A stretch of 64,000 nucleotides of DNA, taken from contig CATLHE010000001.1 of assembly GCA_949948895.1 (NCBI GenBank), positions 62,001-126,000 of the forward strand, read 5' to 3'. Under the pieces are notes generated by a model. It did not search any database, was not told the DNA's origin, and saw only the letters and a list, made by a program, of their open reading frames with translations. Below, piece after piece: positions 17,853-25,909 of this stretch (positions within the stretch are counted from its first letter, which is position 1; each line of letters begins with the position of its first letter). The translations under genes and the position numbers were made by a program. This DNA comes from an uncultured Christensenella sp. Its GTDB lineage: Bacteria > Bacillota > Clostridia > Christensenellales > Pumilibacteraceae.

Positions 17853-19016
17853 ATGGTAGTCGATTTTGACGGCGAGATACTTATACCGAGCGGCGACGTA
17901 GGCAAGTTTGCCGCAGTCGCGTGCGACCAGTTTGCCGCCGATCCCGAGTATTGGCGCGGCATACAAAAAGAACTTTCGCCGCAGTCTGCTTTGGATCTTA
18001 TACTGCCCGAGTGTTTTTTGTCTGAGACCGAGCCGAGGCTCGAGAAAATCAAATCGTCGGCGGCGGAAATGCTTAGCGGCGGTCGGTTTTATTCTGTGCG
18101 CGGCGCGGTCGCGGTCACGAGAACTACTAAGTACGGCAGGACGAGAAGAGGAATAGTCGCCGCCGTCAATCTTGACGATTACGATTATTCGCCCGAGTCC
18201 AAAGCGCTTATACGCGCTTCCGAGCGCACGATAGAGTCGCGCATACCGCCGCGCGTGGCTATACGCGAGGCGATAGATATAGAGCTTCCGCATATACTCC
18301 TGCTTGTGGACGACCGCGACGGGCTATTGCGCGCCGCTGTGGATAATTCGAAAAAGCGCGAGTTGTACGACGCCGAGCTTTGCGGCGGCGGAGGACGGAT
18401 AAAAGGCGATCTTATAGAAGCGGGCGATACTTCCGCGCTGTACGCCGCGGTAGACGGCATAATCAAGGCGTCCGAAAAGAAATTCGGCACGCCGTTGTTC
18501 GCGCTCGTCGGCGACGGCAACCATTCGCTTGCCACCGCCAAATACTGCCACGAGCATTATCCCACGCCGTTCAACGGCTTCGCGCTTGCCGAAATAATCG
18601 ATATTTACGATGCGGGGCTTGTTTTCGAGCCAATACACAGGCTGGTGGAGACGGACGATCCCGTTATGTTTATGGACAGTCTGCGCTCTGCCGTAAAAGG
18701 TGATGCATCGTCGTACGTGTACGCGCCGAACCCCATAAAAATTTCGGTGCCCGCAGATAAGATAGAGGCTATATCCGCGGTCGACAGATTTTGCGAAACG
18801 TTTGTAAAACACTTCGGCGGTAGCGTTGAGTACGTGCACGGAAAGGATGCTTTGTCAAAGAGCGGACACTTCGGTATAGAAATGCGAGGCATAGAGAAAG
18901 ACGAGCTTTTCGGGTATGTTTTGAAAAACGGCGTTTTGCCCAAAAAAACTTTCTCGCTCGGCGAGGCGGAAGAAAAAAGATACTATATAGAAGCGCGTCG
19001 AATAAAACGTTCGTAA
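17853..19016 (+). CDS. DUF1015 family protein
   Basis: A 387-residue cytoplasmic protein of the DUF1015 family. The family segments seen are AAVACDQFAADPEYW near the N-terminus, an Arg-rich central stretch, ALVGDGNHSLATAK near residue 218 (the most conserved motif, with GDGNHS) and the C-terminal region. It is widespread in anaerobic Clostridia and sometimes annotated as a serine-related or HprK-like protein without direct proof. It abuts the CdaR-like gene with no gap, so it belongs to the cdaA transcript. Role unknown. Confidence 0.82.
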   Translation: MVVDFDGEILIPSGDVGKFAAVACDQFAADPEYWRGIQKELSPQSALDLILPECFLSETEPRLEKIKSSAAEMLSGGRFYSVRGAVAVTRTTKYGRTRRGIVAAVNLDDYDYSPESKALIRASERTIESRIPPRVAIREAIDIELPHILLLVDDRDGLLRAAVDNSKKRELYDAELCGGGGRIKGDLIEAGDTSALYAAVDGIIKASEKKFGTPLFALVGDGNHSLATAKYCHEHYPTPFNGFALAEIIDIYDAGLVFEPIHRLVETDDPVMFMDSLRSAVKGDASSYVYAPNPIKISVPADKIEAISAVDRFCETFVKHFGGSVEYVHGKDALSKSGHFGIEMRGIEKDELFGYVLKNGVLPKKTFSLGEAEEKRYYIEARRIKRS

Positions 19017-19158
19017 ACGCGCTCGGTCGTTGACAGATAAACGATAATGCGAATATATTTATATTGATCGCATAGTCGGATTGCCCGACATTTAACGGAT
19101 ATAGCGCGTCGCGCGGTCCGAGGTAACACGGGCAAGTCAATAAAAAATCGGAGAAGCA

Positions 19159-20472
19159 ATGAAAGCAATCAAGTTCGGCGGCACGTCGATGTCTACCGTC
19201 GAGAGCATTTTAAAAGTTAAGGAGATAATACTCTCCGATCCAGAGCGTCGGTTTGTCGTGGTCTCCGCACCGGGGCGGACTAAAGACGAGGATAAAGTAA
19301 CTGACATGCTCATCAAAACGAGCGCTGCAGCCCCCGATAGGCGCGCGGCGGCGTTTGCGGCCGTCGCGGCGCGGTTCGAGTCTCTTTGCAAAGGGCTTTT
19401 GGGCGATGCGGGATATCTGAACGGAGCTTTGGACGAGATAAAGCGCGCATTGCCCGACGCCGACGACGATTATATCGTATCGCGCGGCGAGTACTTGTCG
19501 GCAAGGCTTCTTGCCGCGGTGCTCGGCTATGATTTTGTCGATTCCGCCGATCTCATCAAGTTTAAAGGCGGCGCGTATGACGACGCGTATACCGAGCACA
19601 TGTGCAGGATAGGTCTTGCGGAACATTCGAGCGCGGTCATTCCCGGATTTTACGGCAGTGACGGCAACGGCAGACCCGTTACGTTTTCGCGCGGCGGCTC
19701 GGATATAACGGGCGCTATCGTCGCACGCGCTATCGACGCGTCGCTATACGAAAACTTCACCGACGTCGACGGGTTCATGACCTGCGATCCGAGGATAGTT
19801 CCGCATGCGTCCGTGATAGACGTTCTCACGTACAAAGAGCTTCGCGAGCTCGCGTACATGGGCGCGAACGTGCTTCACCCCGAATCCATATTTCCCGTGC
19901 GTAAAGCGAATATCCCCATTCACATAAAAAATACGTTCAATGCGACGGCGGGCGGCACACTCATCGTTCCGACCGAGCAGTTCCTGTCGGGCAAGTACGA
20001 GCGCAGCGCAAAGCGTCCGATAACGGCGATAGCGGGGCGTAAAAACTTTTATTCGCTGTACGTGGATAAATCCATGATGAACGCCGAGATAGGCTTTATG
20101 CGTAAGCTCTTGGCGTGTTTTGAAAAGTACGGTATCTCGATAGAGCACGTGCCGAGCGGTATCGACTCGACGACCGTGGTGTTTTCGGCAGTCGATAACA
20201 AAACGGCAAACGCGCTTATAAAGTCCGTTCAAGACGAACTCAAGCCCGATCATATCCATCTTGGCACAGATACCGCGCTTATCGCGATAGTCGGTCACGG
20301 CATGGTCAGTCGTCCCGGTACGGCGGCGCGCGCCATAAGCAGACTGTCAAACGCCAATATCAACCTTCGTATGATAGATCAGGGCGCGTCGGAAATTAAC
20401 ATTATCTTAGGTGTATCAGACGCCGATTTCGAGCGCGCGCTAATAGCGTTAAACGGCGAGTTCGAGATTTAA
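19159..20472 (+). CDS. lysC: Aspartate kinase
   Basis: A 437-residue aspartokinase that makes aspartyl phosphate, the first step to lysine, threonine, methionine and diaminopimelate. KFGGTSMSTVESI at the N-terminus is the kinase signature; SRGEYLSARLLA and ENFTDVDGFMTCDPRIV are substrate and nucleotide segments. Two ACT domains fill residues 290-437 (LVDKSMMNAEIGFMRKLL-like and IAIVGHGMVSRPGTAARA). A TTGACA with TATATT lies at 19030-19059 and the leader is about 90 bases. I looked for a lysine riboswitch and did not find one. A terminator follows. Confidence 0.95.
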   Translation: MKAIKFGGTSMSTVESILKVKEIILSDPERRFVVVSAPGRTKDEDKVTDMLIKTSAAAPDRRAAAFAAVAARFESLCKGLLGDAGYLNGALDEIKRALPDADDDYIVSRGEYLSARLLAAVLGYDFVDSADLIKFKGGAYDDAYTEHMCRIGLAEHSSAVIPGFYGSDGNGRPVTFSRGGSDITGAIVARAIDASLYENFTDVDGFMTCDPRIVPHASVIDVLTYKELRELAYMGANVLHPESIFPVRKANIPIHIKNTFNATAGGTLIVPTEQFLSGKYERSAKRPITAIAGRKNFYSLYVDKSMMNAEIGFMRKLLACFEKYGISIEHVPSGIDSTTVVFSAVDNKTANALIKSVQDELKPDHIHLGTDTALIAIVGHGMVSRPGTAARAISRLSNANINLRMIDQGASEINIILGVSDADFERALIALNGEFEI

Positions 20473-20524
20473 GAGCGCATTTTATCGCCATCCTTATTTT
20501 TAGCACTATATAAAATTCATGTTT

Positions 20525-20551
20525 AAAATCGGCAAACCATGCCGATTTTTT
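20525..20551 (+). terminator. lysC terminator
   Basis: AAAATCGGCA pairs with TGCCGATTTT around AACCA, followed by TTTTG. It ends against the -35 of the rplU promoter. Confidence 0.88.
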
Positions 20552-20552
20552 G

Positions 20553-20582
20553 TTGACAATGGTTTGAGAGTTATGATATAAT
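20553..20582 (+). promoter_or_regulatory. rplU operon promoter
   Basis: TTGACA and TATAAT are separated by 18 bases. Transcription should begin near 20589. Confidence 0.87.
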
Positions 20583-20588
20583 TCTTTT

Positions 20589-20660
20589 GAACCGCGCGAA
20601 AAGGGTTTTAAATTCGCAATGCGATACCCCGACGGCGAATACTAAACGGAGGTCAATGCT
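20589..20660 (+). ncRNA. Candidate L21 leader of the rplU mRNA
   Basis: About 70 bases lie between the predicted +1 and the rplU start. They contain GC-rich blocks (ccgcgcgaaaaggg, accccgacgg) able to fold, ending in the ribosome site acggagg. Bacillota rplU transcripts often carry an autoregulatory L21 leader here. I cannot fold it rigorously, so this is a positional call. Confidence 0.4.
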
Positions 20661-20963
20661 ATGTTTGCAATTATCGAAACGGGCGGCAAGCAATACCGCG
20701 TTTGCGTAGGCGACTATCTGGACGTCGAACGCTTGGACGCGGAGGAGGGCGCGACGGTCGAACTCAAAACGCTCATGACGGGCGACAATGCGACGGTCGT
20801 TGCGGGCTCGGAAGCGGCGGGCAAGAAAGTCACCGCGACCGTGGTCAAGCAGTTCAAAGCCAAAAAAGTTGTCGTTTTCAAGTATAAGGCAAAAAAGAAC
20901 GTGCGCAAAAAGCAAGGTCACAGACAGTTCTATACGCGCATTAAGATCGAAAGTATCGCATGA
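20661..20963 (+). CDS. rplU: Large-subunit ribosomal protein bL21
   Basis: This 100-residue protein starts MFAIIETGGKQYRVCVGD, the invariant L21 opening. The Lys-rich C-terminal half (FKYKAKKNVRKKQGHRQFYT) contacts 23S rRNA. It is the first gene of rplU-prp-rpmA, a gene order conserved in Bacillota. Its last four bases overlap the start of prp, so translation is coupled. Confidence 0.98.
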   Translation: MFAIIETGGKQYRVCVGDYLDVERLDAEEGATVELKTLMTGDNATVVAGSEAAGKKVTATVVKQFKAKKVVVFKYKAKKNVRKKQGHRQFYTRIKIESIA

Positions 20964-21295
20964 TAAAGGTTTCGTTTTTCGAGACGAACGGAACGGTCGA
21001 GAGAGTGCGTGCAGTCGGGCACAGCGGCTATGCGGAAAGCGGTAGCGACGTTGTGTGCGCGGCGGTGTCGACGCTCGTACAAACGGCATATCTTGCGATA
21101 AAAGAATTGGGTTGTGACGCGAGCTACGTTCGCGACGAAAAGACGGGGCTTTTCGAGTTTACCGTCAAAGCGGACGGACAAAAGCGGCACGATGCGGACG
21201 TAATACTCCATGCGCTCGGCGTGGGGCTACGCGATCTCGAAAGCGGGTACGGCGAATACGTCGGGCTCGAAACTAATAACGGAGGTAAACGGTAA
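20960..21295 (+). CDS. prp: Ribosomal-processing cysteine protease Prp
   Basis: A 111-residue protease that removes the N-terminal extension of ribosomal protein L27, needed for ribosome assembly in Bacillota. The active-site segment [18 protein letters not shown] is at 20-37 with catalytic His 21 and Cys 33. The substrate is the next gene product, which carries the matching cleavage site. It overlaps rplU by four bases and rpmA by one base. Confidence 0.96.
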   Translation: MIKVSFFETNGTVERVRAVGHSGYAESGSDVVCAAVSTLVQTAYLAIKELGCDASYVRDEKTGLFEFTVKADGQKRHDADVILHALGVGLRDLESGYGEYVGLETNNGGKR

Positions 21296-21573
21296 TGTTT
21301 ATTAATATTCAGTTGTTTGCTCATAAAAAGGGCGGCGGCTCTACCAAAAACGGCAGAGACAGTAACGCGCAGCGCCTCGGCGTAAAGCGTTCGGACGGAC
21401 AGTATGTGCTTGCCGGCAATATTCTCATTCGCCAACGCGGCACCAAAGTTCATCCCGGTGAAAACGTCGGTCGCGGCGGCGACGACACTTTGTTCGCGCT
21501 TGTTGCGGGTAAAGTCAAGTTTGAGAAAAAAGGCGATCGCAAACAGGTCAGCGTTTATCCGATTGCTAAATAA
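21295..21573 (+). CDS. rpmA: Large-subunit ribosomal protein bL27 with Prp-cleavable N-terminus
   Basis: A 92-residue L27. The first residues [19 protein letters not shown] contain the Prp site: cleavage is expected after Phe-Ala (Ala 9), exposing HKKGGGST, which reaches the peptidyl transferase centre. [17 protein letters not shown] is the L27 signature. The start is supported by acggaggtaa and by the one-base overlap with prp. A strong terminator follows at once. Confidence 0.98.
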   Translation: MFINIQLFAHKKGGGSTKNGRDSNAQRLGVKRSDGQYVLAGNILIRQRGTKVHPGENVGRGGDDTLFALVAGKVKFEKKGDRKQVSVYPIAK

Positions 21574-21599
21574 AAAGGGCGACAGCCCTTTTTTGTTTT
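21573..21599 (+). terminator. Terminator of rplU-prp-rpmA
   Basis: AAAGGGC pairs with GCCCTTT around GACA, followed by TTTTTGTTTT, directly after the rpmA stop. Confidence 0.92.
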
Positions 21600-21676
21600 A
21601 TGCACGGCGACGTGGCACACATAACGAGAGCGACGCTTGCGTATGTTTACATAGGCAGGTACGAAGAGGATGAATA

Positions 21677-22486
21677 ATGTATAAGACGGAAGCGGGAAGG
21701 ATCATAACCGCTAAATCGAATATCGACGTTAAAGCTACGCTTGAATGCGGGCAGCTTTTTCGGTTTGAAAAAAACGACGAAGTGTATACCGTCAAGTCCG
21801 GCGGAAACACCTGTAAGGTTTATACCGAGGGCGATTACGTAACGGTGGAAACTGCCGCCGTCGATTATTTCGTGAAATTTTTTAATTTCGACCGTGATGT
21901 CAATCGGATCAAGCGCGAGCTTTCACGGTTCCCGGAGCTCGTAAAGCCGCTCGAAAGCTGCGGCGCGCTCAGGATACTTCATCAACCTCTTTTCGAAACG
22001 ATAATCTCGTTTATAATCTCGGCAAACAATAATATCCCGCGCATAAAAAGCATTATCAACAGACTTTGCGCCATGTATGACGACGTATTCCCGACGCCCG
22101 AGCAGCTCGCAGACGTCTCTTTGCGCCAGCTCGACGCCATAGGTTGCGGATATCGCTCACAATACATTCATGACACAGCCAAGACGTGCGCCGAGACAGA
22201 CGTGCTCAACAGGCTCATAGGCGCGAGAACGGGCGATGCGCCAAGAATACTTATGTCTATGCGCGGCGTAGGACAAAAGGTAGCCGACTGCGTTTCGCTG
22301 TTTGCTCTTGGAAGAATGGAAGTCGTGCCCGTAGATACGTGGATATTAAAAACGCAACGGCAGGGCATGGAAACGGAGTCACAATTGCGCGCAAGGCTTA
22401 TGGATCGCTACGGCGAAAACGCCGGTTATGCGCAACAATACATTTTTTACTACAACGCCATACTTCAAGAGGGAAACAAGCAGTGA
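21677..22486 (+). CDS. ogg: 8-oxoguanine DNA glycosylase of the OGG1 type
   Basis: A 269-residue helix-hairpin-helix glycosylase that excises 8-oxoguanine and cuts the abasic site. The N-terminal part (KATLECGQLFRFE) matches the OGG N-domain. The HhH-GPD core shows GVGQKVADC with the catalytic Lys at residue 201 and PVDTW with the catalytic Asp at 220, the same Lys-Asp pair as eukaryotic OGG1. LFETIISFIISANNNIPRI is the helical domain's start. The downstream nfeD GTG overlaps its stop. Alternative: a general AlkA-like glycosylase, but AlkA lacks the Lys. Confidence 0.9.
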   Translation: MYKTEAGRIITAKSNIDVKATLECGQLFRFEKNDEVYTVKSGGNTCKVYTEGDYVTVETAAVDYFVKFFNFDRDVNRIKRELSRFPELVKPLESCGALRILHQPLFETIISFIISANNNIPRIKSIINRLCAMYDDVFPTPEQLADVSLRQLDAIGCGYRSQYIHDTAKTCAETDVLNRLIGARTGDAPRILMSMRGVGQKVADCVSLFALGRMEVVPVDTWILKTQRQGMETESQLRARLMDRYGENAGYAQQYIFYYNAILQEGNKQ

Positions 22487-23007
22487 AGTTGGGAGCAAGC
22501 ATAGCCGCTCTTTTCGGAGACGTCAATATACTCGTAGTGTGCCTTTGGATAACGGGCATGATACTGTTTGTCGCCGAGTTTTTTCAACCGATGCGCGGCA
22601 TAGCGTACGTATTGGGGGCTGTGCTTACGGTATCGGCGTTTATCGCGCGCATGACATACGGTTCCTCCGGCGAAGCTTTTGCGTTCGTGCTGGTGACTGC
22701 CGCGGTCATTTTTGCGGTGCACGTCGTTTCGCTTGCCACACAGCACCGCGATTGGTTGCGCGTATCGCGCATAGAAAAAGCGGGCGAAAGAAGTCGGCGC
22801 TACGGCACTTTGATAGGCAGTATCGGCACGGCAAACACGCCTATCGATCATACGGGCAACGTTACAGTCGGAGATACCAACCTCGTCGTTTACAGTGAAA
22901 AGGCAATAGACAAGGGCGAGAGAGTGCGTATAATTCGCGTTACGCCCGACCGCATAGTAGTCGAACAGGCAAATTACGATACCGAAGTTTCCGATATCGA
23001 TGAATAA
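22483..23007 (+). CDS. NfeD-like membrane protein
   Basis: The GTG at 22483 overlaps the ogg stop and is preceded by aagaggga. It gives 174 residues. Two to three helices at about 14-35 and 38-85 are followed by a C-terminal OB-fold of about 60 residues (GTLIGSIGTANTPIDHTGNVTVGDTNLVVYSEK region, positions 108-165), which is the NfeD domain. NfeD proteins partner with flotillins or SPFH proteins in membrane quality control, but no SPFH gene is next to it here. A terminator follows. Confidence 0.78.
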   Translation: MKLGASIAALFGDVNILVVCLWITGMILFVAEFFQPMRGIAYVLGAVLTVSAFIARMTYGSSGEAFAFVLVTAAVIFAVHVVSLATQHRDWLRVSRIEKAGERSRRYGTLIGSIGTANTPIDHTGNVTVGDTNLVVYSEKAIDKGERVRIIRVTPDRIVVEQANYDTEVSDIDE

Positions 23008-23033
23008 ACAAAACATAATAATCGCATAGTCGA

Positions 23034-23065
23034 GCGCGGATCGCAAATACGGTCCGCGTTTTTGT
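23034..23065 (+). terminator. Terminator after nfeD
   Basis: GCGCGGA pairs with TCCGCG around a 12-base loop and is followed by TTTTTGTTT. Confidence 0.75.
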
Positions 23066-23154
23066 TTGTCGCACGCATTTTTATTAGCGCATTGACAGCA
23101 GTGTGCGACGTTCTAACGCGTGCGCGCTCGGCATAAAATACAGTCGAGGCTGGT

Positions 23155-23412
23155 ATGAGTTTTATAGGACAGACTGCGGATCATATTCTCGGGAAAACGG
23201 CGGAATTGAAATTCCAAATCGTTATGTTCGGGCGCGACGCGCTGTATTTGGAAGGCGTAAAACCGCTCAAGCTCGACGGCGACGAAATGATATTCAGGGC
23301 GCGCGCGTGTATGATAACGCTCAGCGGCGAGAGCATGACTGTAAAAGAACTTGCCGACGACTGCGTTTCGGTGCTCGGCAAGATAAACGGTATAGCGGTA
23401 AAAGATCTATGA
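23155..23412 (+). CDS. yqfC: YqfC-like sporulation-associated protein
   Basis: An 85-residue protein of the YqfC/YabP family, recognised from the pattern ALYLEGVKPLKLDGDEMIF followed by ITLSGESMTVKEL, with the order YqfC-YqfD-PhoH as in Bacillus. Members are made in the mother cell during sporulation; the biochemical role is unknown. Upstream, TTGACA at 23092 has no good -10 at the normal distance. The sequence CATAAAATA at about 23132-23140 resembles the -10 of mother-cell sigma factors, which would fit, but the match is short. ATGA overlap with yqfD. Confidence 0.85.
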   Translation: MSFIGQTADHILGKTAELKFQIVMFGRDALYLEGVKPLKLDGDEMIFRARACMITLSGESMTVKELADDCVSVLGKINGIAVKDL

Positions 23413-24902
23413 ATAGCGTGAACACGGATAATAATGCGAGCGTACTTAAAGCCGAGCGCGCGGCTCGAAAACGCTTGAAAAAGCGCGAGCGCGATCTGTC
23501 GGTCGAAGCCATGCGTAAAGAGCGCGCCGTAAAGGCGGCGGAAGAGAAAAAGCTCAGACTCCGCGAGCTTGCCCACAAAAAAGCGGAAAATGAAAAGCAC
23601 CGTAAAGAGGCGAGCGAACTGCGCGAAAAACGCCGTACAGAACGTAAAAAACTCGCCGAAGAGCGCGCGGAGCTCAGCGGTAAAAAGCGCAAAGCGAGGC
23701 TCGAGGCTCGGCAGGCGGTTTACCGCAAGGTGAGAAAATGTCTGAAAAACGATCCGAGCGGTTTCGATTATTTCAATTACGGCGTATTGCCGCGCGTCAT
23801 TTTGAGAGTCAAGGGCGATGGCGCGTCTGTCGCGGCGCGACTGTCCGCATCGGGTATCGCGGTGCGCGATCTTGTCGAATCGGGCGCATATTGTCGCTTT
23901 AAAATACGAAAAAAAGACATGCGCAAAGCGATTGCTATTTTTGACGATATGTGCTATACTTACGAGGTATGCGGATATTGCGGCATCGGGCGTTTTTTGA
24001 CGTTTTGGCGCGCCAGACTCGGGATCTTGATCGGAGCCGTCGCCGTAACGGTCGCACTGAACATTTCTTATTCATACGTATGGCGCATAGAAATATCGGG
24101 TAACGAGCTTATTACCGAAGCGGCTATATCGAGGGTCTTATACGACGCGGGTATACGCGGCGGCGTGAAAAAGCGCGCTCTCTCGCTTAGCGGCGTTACG
24201 GCGGCGGTAAACGGAATCGACGGCGTTTCGGACGCGAGTGCGGAGGTAGTGGGCACTACGCTGTTCGTTTACGTTTTGGAAGCTTCCGATTACGAGTTCG
24301 GCAAAGAGTATGCGGCATACGGCTCGGCATACGACGCTATGGTGACGCGCATAGTCATGCGGAGCGGCACGGCGAGAGTGGCGATCGGAGACATAGTCAA
24401 AAGCGGCGAGATACTCGCTGACGGAAACGTTTATTCCACTTTGGGCGAGCTTTTGTACACGGGTGCGTGCGATGCGGATATTTACGGCAACGTGACGGTC
24501 GCGGTTTCGTGCGAGCTGTCCAAGAGCGCGGTAGAGTACCGAGCCACGGGGCGCACGGACGTTAAAACCGATTTCACGCTTTTCGGACGAAAGATATTCA
24601 AGGCAAAATCGCCGTATGCTTCGTACGAGGTAAAGTCCGAAACTTTCCGTTACGACGTGCTGTTGCCGCTGTACGTTACGCGATACGAGTACGCCGAGAC
24701 CAAGCCCGTCACTGTCGAACGCGATATAGACGCCGCGGTCAAGGAGTTTGCGGAGCGTGAGAAAGAGCGGCTCAAATTCACGGGCGAGTTCGATTATTCG
24801 TATACCGTAGTTCCCACCGTTGCGGAGCTGTACAGAGTAAACGTATTCCTCAGCGGCGAAGCGCTTATTTCACGCGGTATCGAGCAATTACACGAGCAGT
24901 AG
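23409..24902 (+). CDS. yqfD: YqfD-like sporulation membrane protein
   Basis: The ATG at 23409 overlaps yqfC and gives 497 residues. Residues 1-110 are an unusual, highly charged helical extension (Lys, Arg, Glu, Ala), likely a coiled coil. From about 115 the YqfD fold begins: YGVLPRVILRVKGDG, a helix at about 200-220 (LGILIGAVAVTVALNISYSYVW), then an extracellular region with WRIEISGNELITEAAI, a POTRA-like start. Family members are sporulation proteins of about 390-400 residues; the extra 100 residues are all in the N-terminal extension. Confidence 0.88.
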   Translation: MNSVNTDNNASVLKAERAARKRLKKRERDLSVEAMRKERAVKAAEEKKLRLRELAHKKAENEKHRKEASELREKRRTERKKLAEERAELSGKKRKARLEARQAVYRKVRKCLKNDPSGFDYFNYGVLPRVILRVKGDGASVAARLSASGIAVRDLVESGAYCRFKIRKKDMRKAIAIFDDMCYTYEVCGYCGIGRFLTFWRARLGILIGAVAVTVALNISYSYVWRIEISGNELITEAAISRVLYDAGIRGGVKKRALSLSGVTAAVNGIDGVSDASAEVVGTTLFVYVLEASDYEFGKEYAAYGSAYDAMVTRIVMRSGTARVAIGDIVKSGEILADGNVYSTLGELLYTGACDADIYGNVTVAVSCELSKSAVEYRATGRTDVKTDFTLFGRKIFKAKSPYASYEVKSETFRYDVLLPLYVTRYEYAETKPVTVERDIDAAVKEFAEREKERLKFTGEFDYSYTVVPTVAELYRVNVFLSGEALISRGIEQLHEQ

Positions 24903-24949
24903 TTTACCGTACCGTAAATGAGTAAATACTATTAAGCACGGAGAAACAG

Positions 24950-25909
24950 TTGAAACAAGGTTACAACGAGGACGAGTTGCGTTCGCTGTTCGGTGCGTAC
25001 GACAAAAACCTGAAAGCGGTCGAATCGCTTTGCGGCGTTGCCGTTCGTATCGAGGGCGACGAACTTATAATAAGCGGACGGGACGAAGAGCTTGCGCGGC
25101 TTTTGATAGACAAGCTTATCGGATCGGTGCGGCGCGGCGAATCGGTCAGTCCGTCGGCGGTCAAGCGCTACTATGCGGCGCTTGCGGAAAATCCTGCGGC
25201 GTTCGACGAGATGTCGGTCACGCCCGTATGCACGACGGCGACAGGCAAAAAGATATTCGCAAAAACTCTCAACCAAAAGCGTTTTGTCGACGCCGTCAAC
25301 CGTAACCTTTTGACTTTTGCCATAGGTCCCGCGGGAACGGGCAAAACGTATCTCGCCGTAGCAATGGCGGCGGCGGCAGTCAGGCGCGGCGAGGTAAACA
25401 GGATAATCCTCACGCGTCCCGCTATCGAAGCGGGAGAAAAACTCGGGTTCTTGCCCGGCGATCTTCAAATGAAGGTTGATCCGTATCTCAGACCGCTATA
25501 TGACGCGCTTGCGGAAATGTTCGGCGCGGACTATACAAAGCTTATCGAGCGCGGAACGGTGGAGATCGCGCCGCTTGCGTACATGCGCGGTCGTACGCTC
25601 GGTAATGCGTTCATCATATTGGACGAAGCACAAAACACCACGCCCGAGCAGATGAAAATGTTTTTGACGAGATTCGGCGAGGGCAGTCGCGCGGTAGTCA
25701 CGGGCGATATCAGTCAGATCGATCTGAAAGGCGCGCCTTCGGGACTTACGGAAGCTCAAAACGTATTGGAAGGCGTGGACGGCATAGCGTTTTTGCATAT
25801 GTCGGAAAAGGACGTGGTGCGTCACGACTTGGTGCAAAAAATAGTTGCAGCTTACGATAAATATTCGCAAAGGAGAAGCAATGGAAAATACGACGGAAAA
25901 ACCGAATAG
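24950..25909 (+). CDS. phoH: PhoH-family ATPase
   Basis: A 319-residue protein with the P-loop GPAGTGKTYLAVAMA near residue 126 and the Walker B IILDEAQNTTPEQMK. PhoH proteins are cytoplasmic ATPases, probably acting on RNA; their place before ybeY and era links them to ribosome and RNA metabolism. Translation starts at a TTG with gcacggaga upstream. The next gene, pgpH, begins 29 bases before this one ends. Confidence 0.93.
   Translation: MKQGYNEDELRSLFGAYDKNLKAVESLCGVAVRIEGDELIISGRDEELARLLIDKLIGSVRRGESVSPSAVKRYYAALAENPAAFDEMSVTPVCTTATGKKIFAKTLNQKRFVDAVNRNLLTFAIGPAGTGKTYLAVAMAAAAVRRGEVNRIILTRPAIEAGEKLGFLPGDLQMKVDPYLRPLYDALAEMFGADYTKLIERGTVEIAPLAYMRGRTLGNAFIILDEAQNTTPEQMKMFLTRFGEGSRAVVTGDISQIDLKGAPSGLTEAQNVLEGVDGIAFLHMSEKDVVRHDLVQKIVAAYDKYSQRRSNGKYDGKTE

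Noticed and set aside
19017..19158. Possible lysine riboswitch upstream of lysC
   Set aside because: The leader is only about 90 bases past the promoter, too short for the L-box, and none of its conserved elements were seen.
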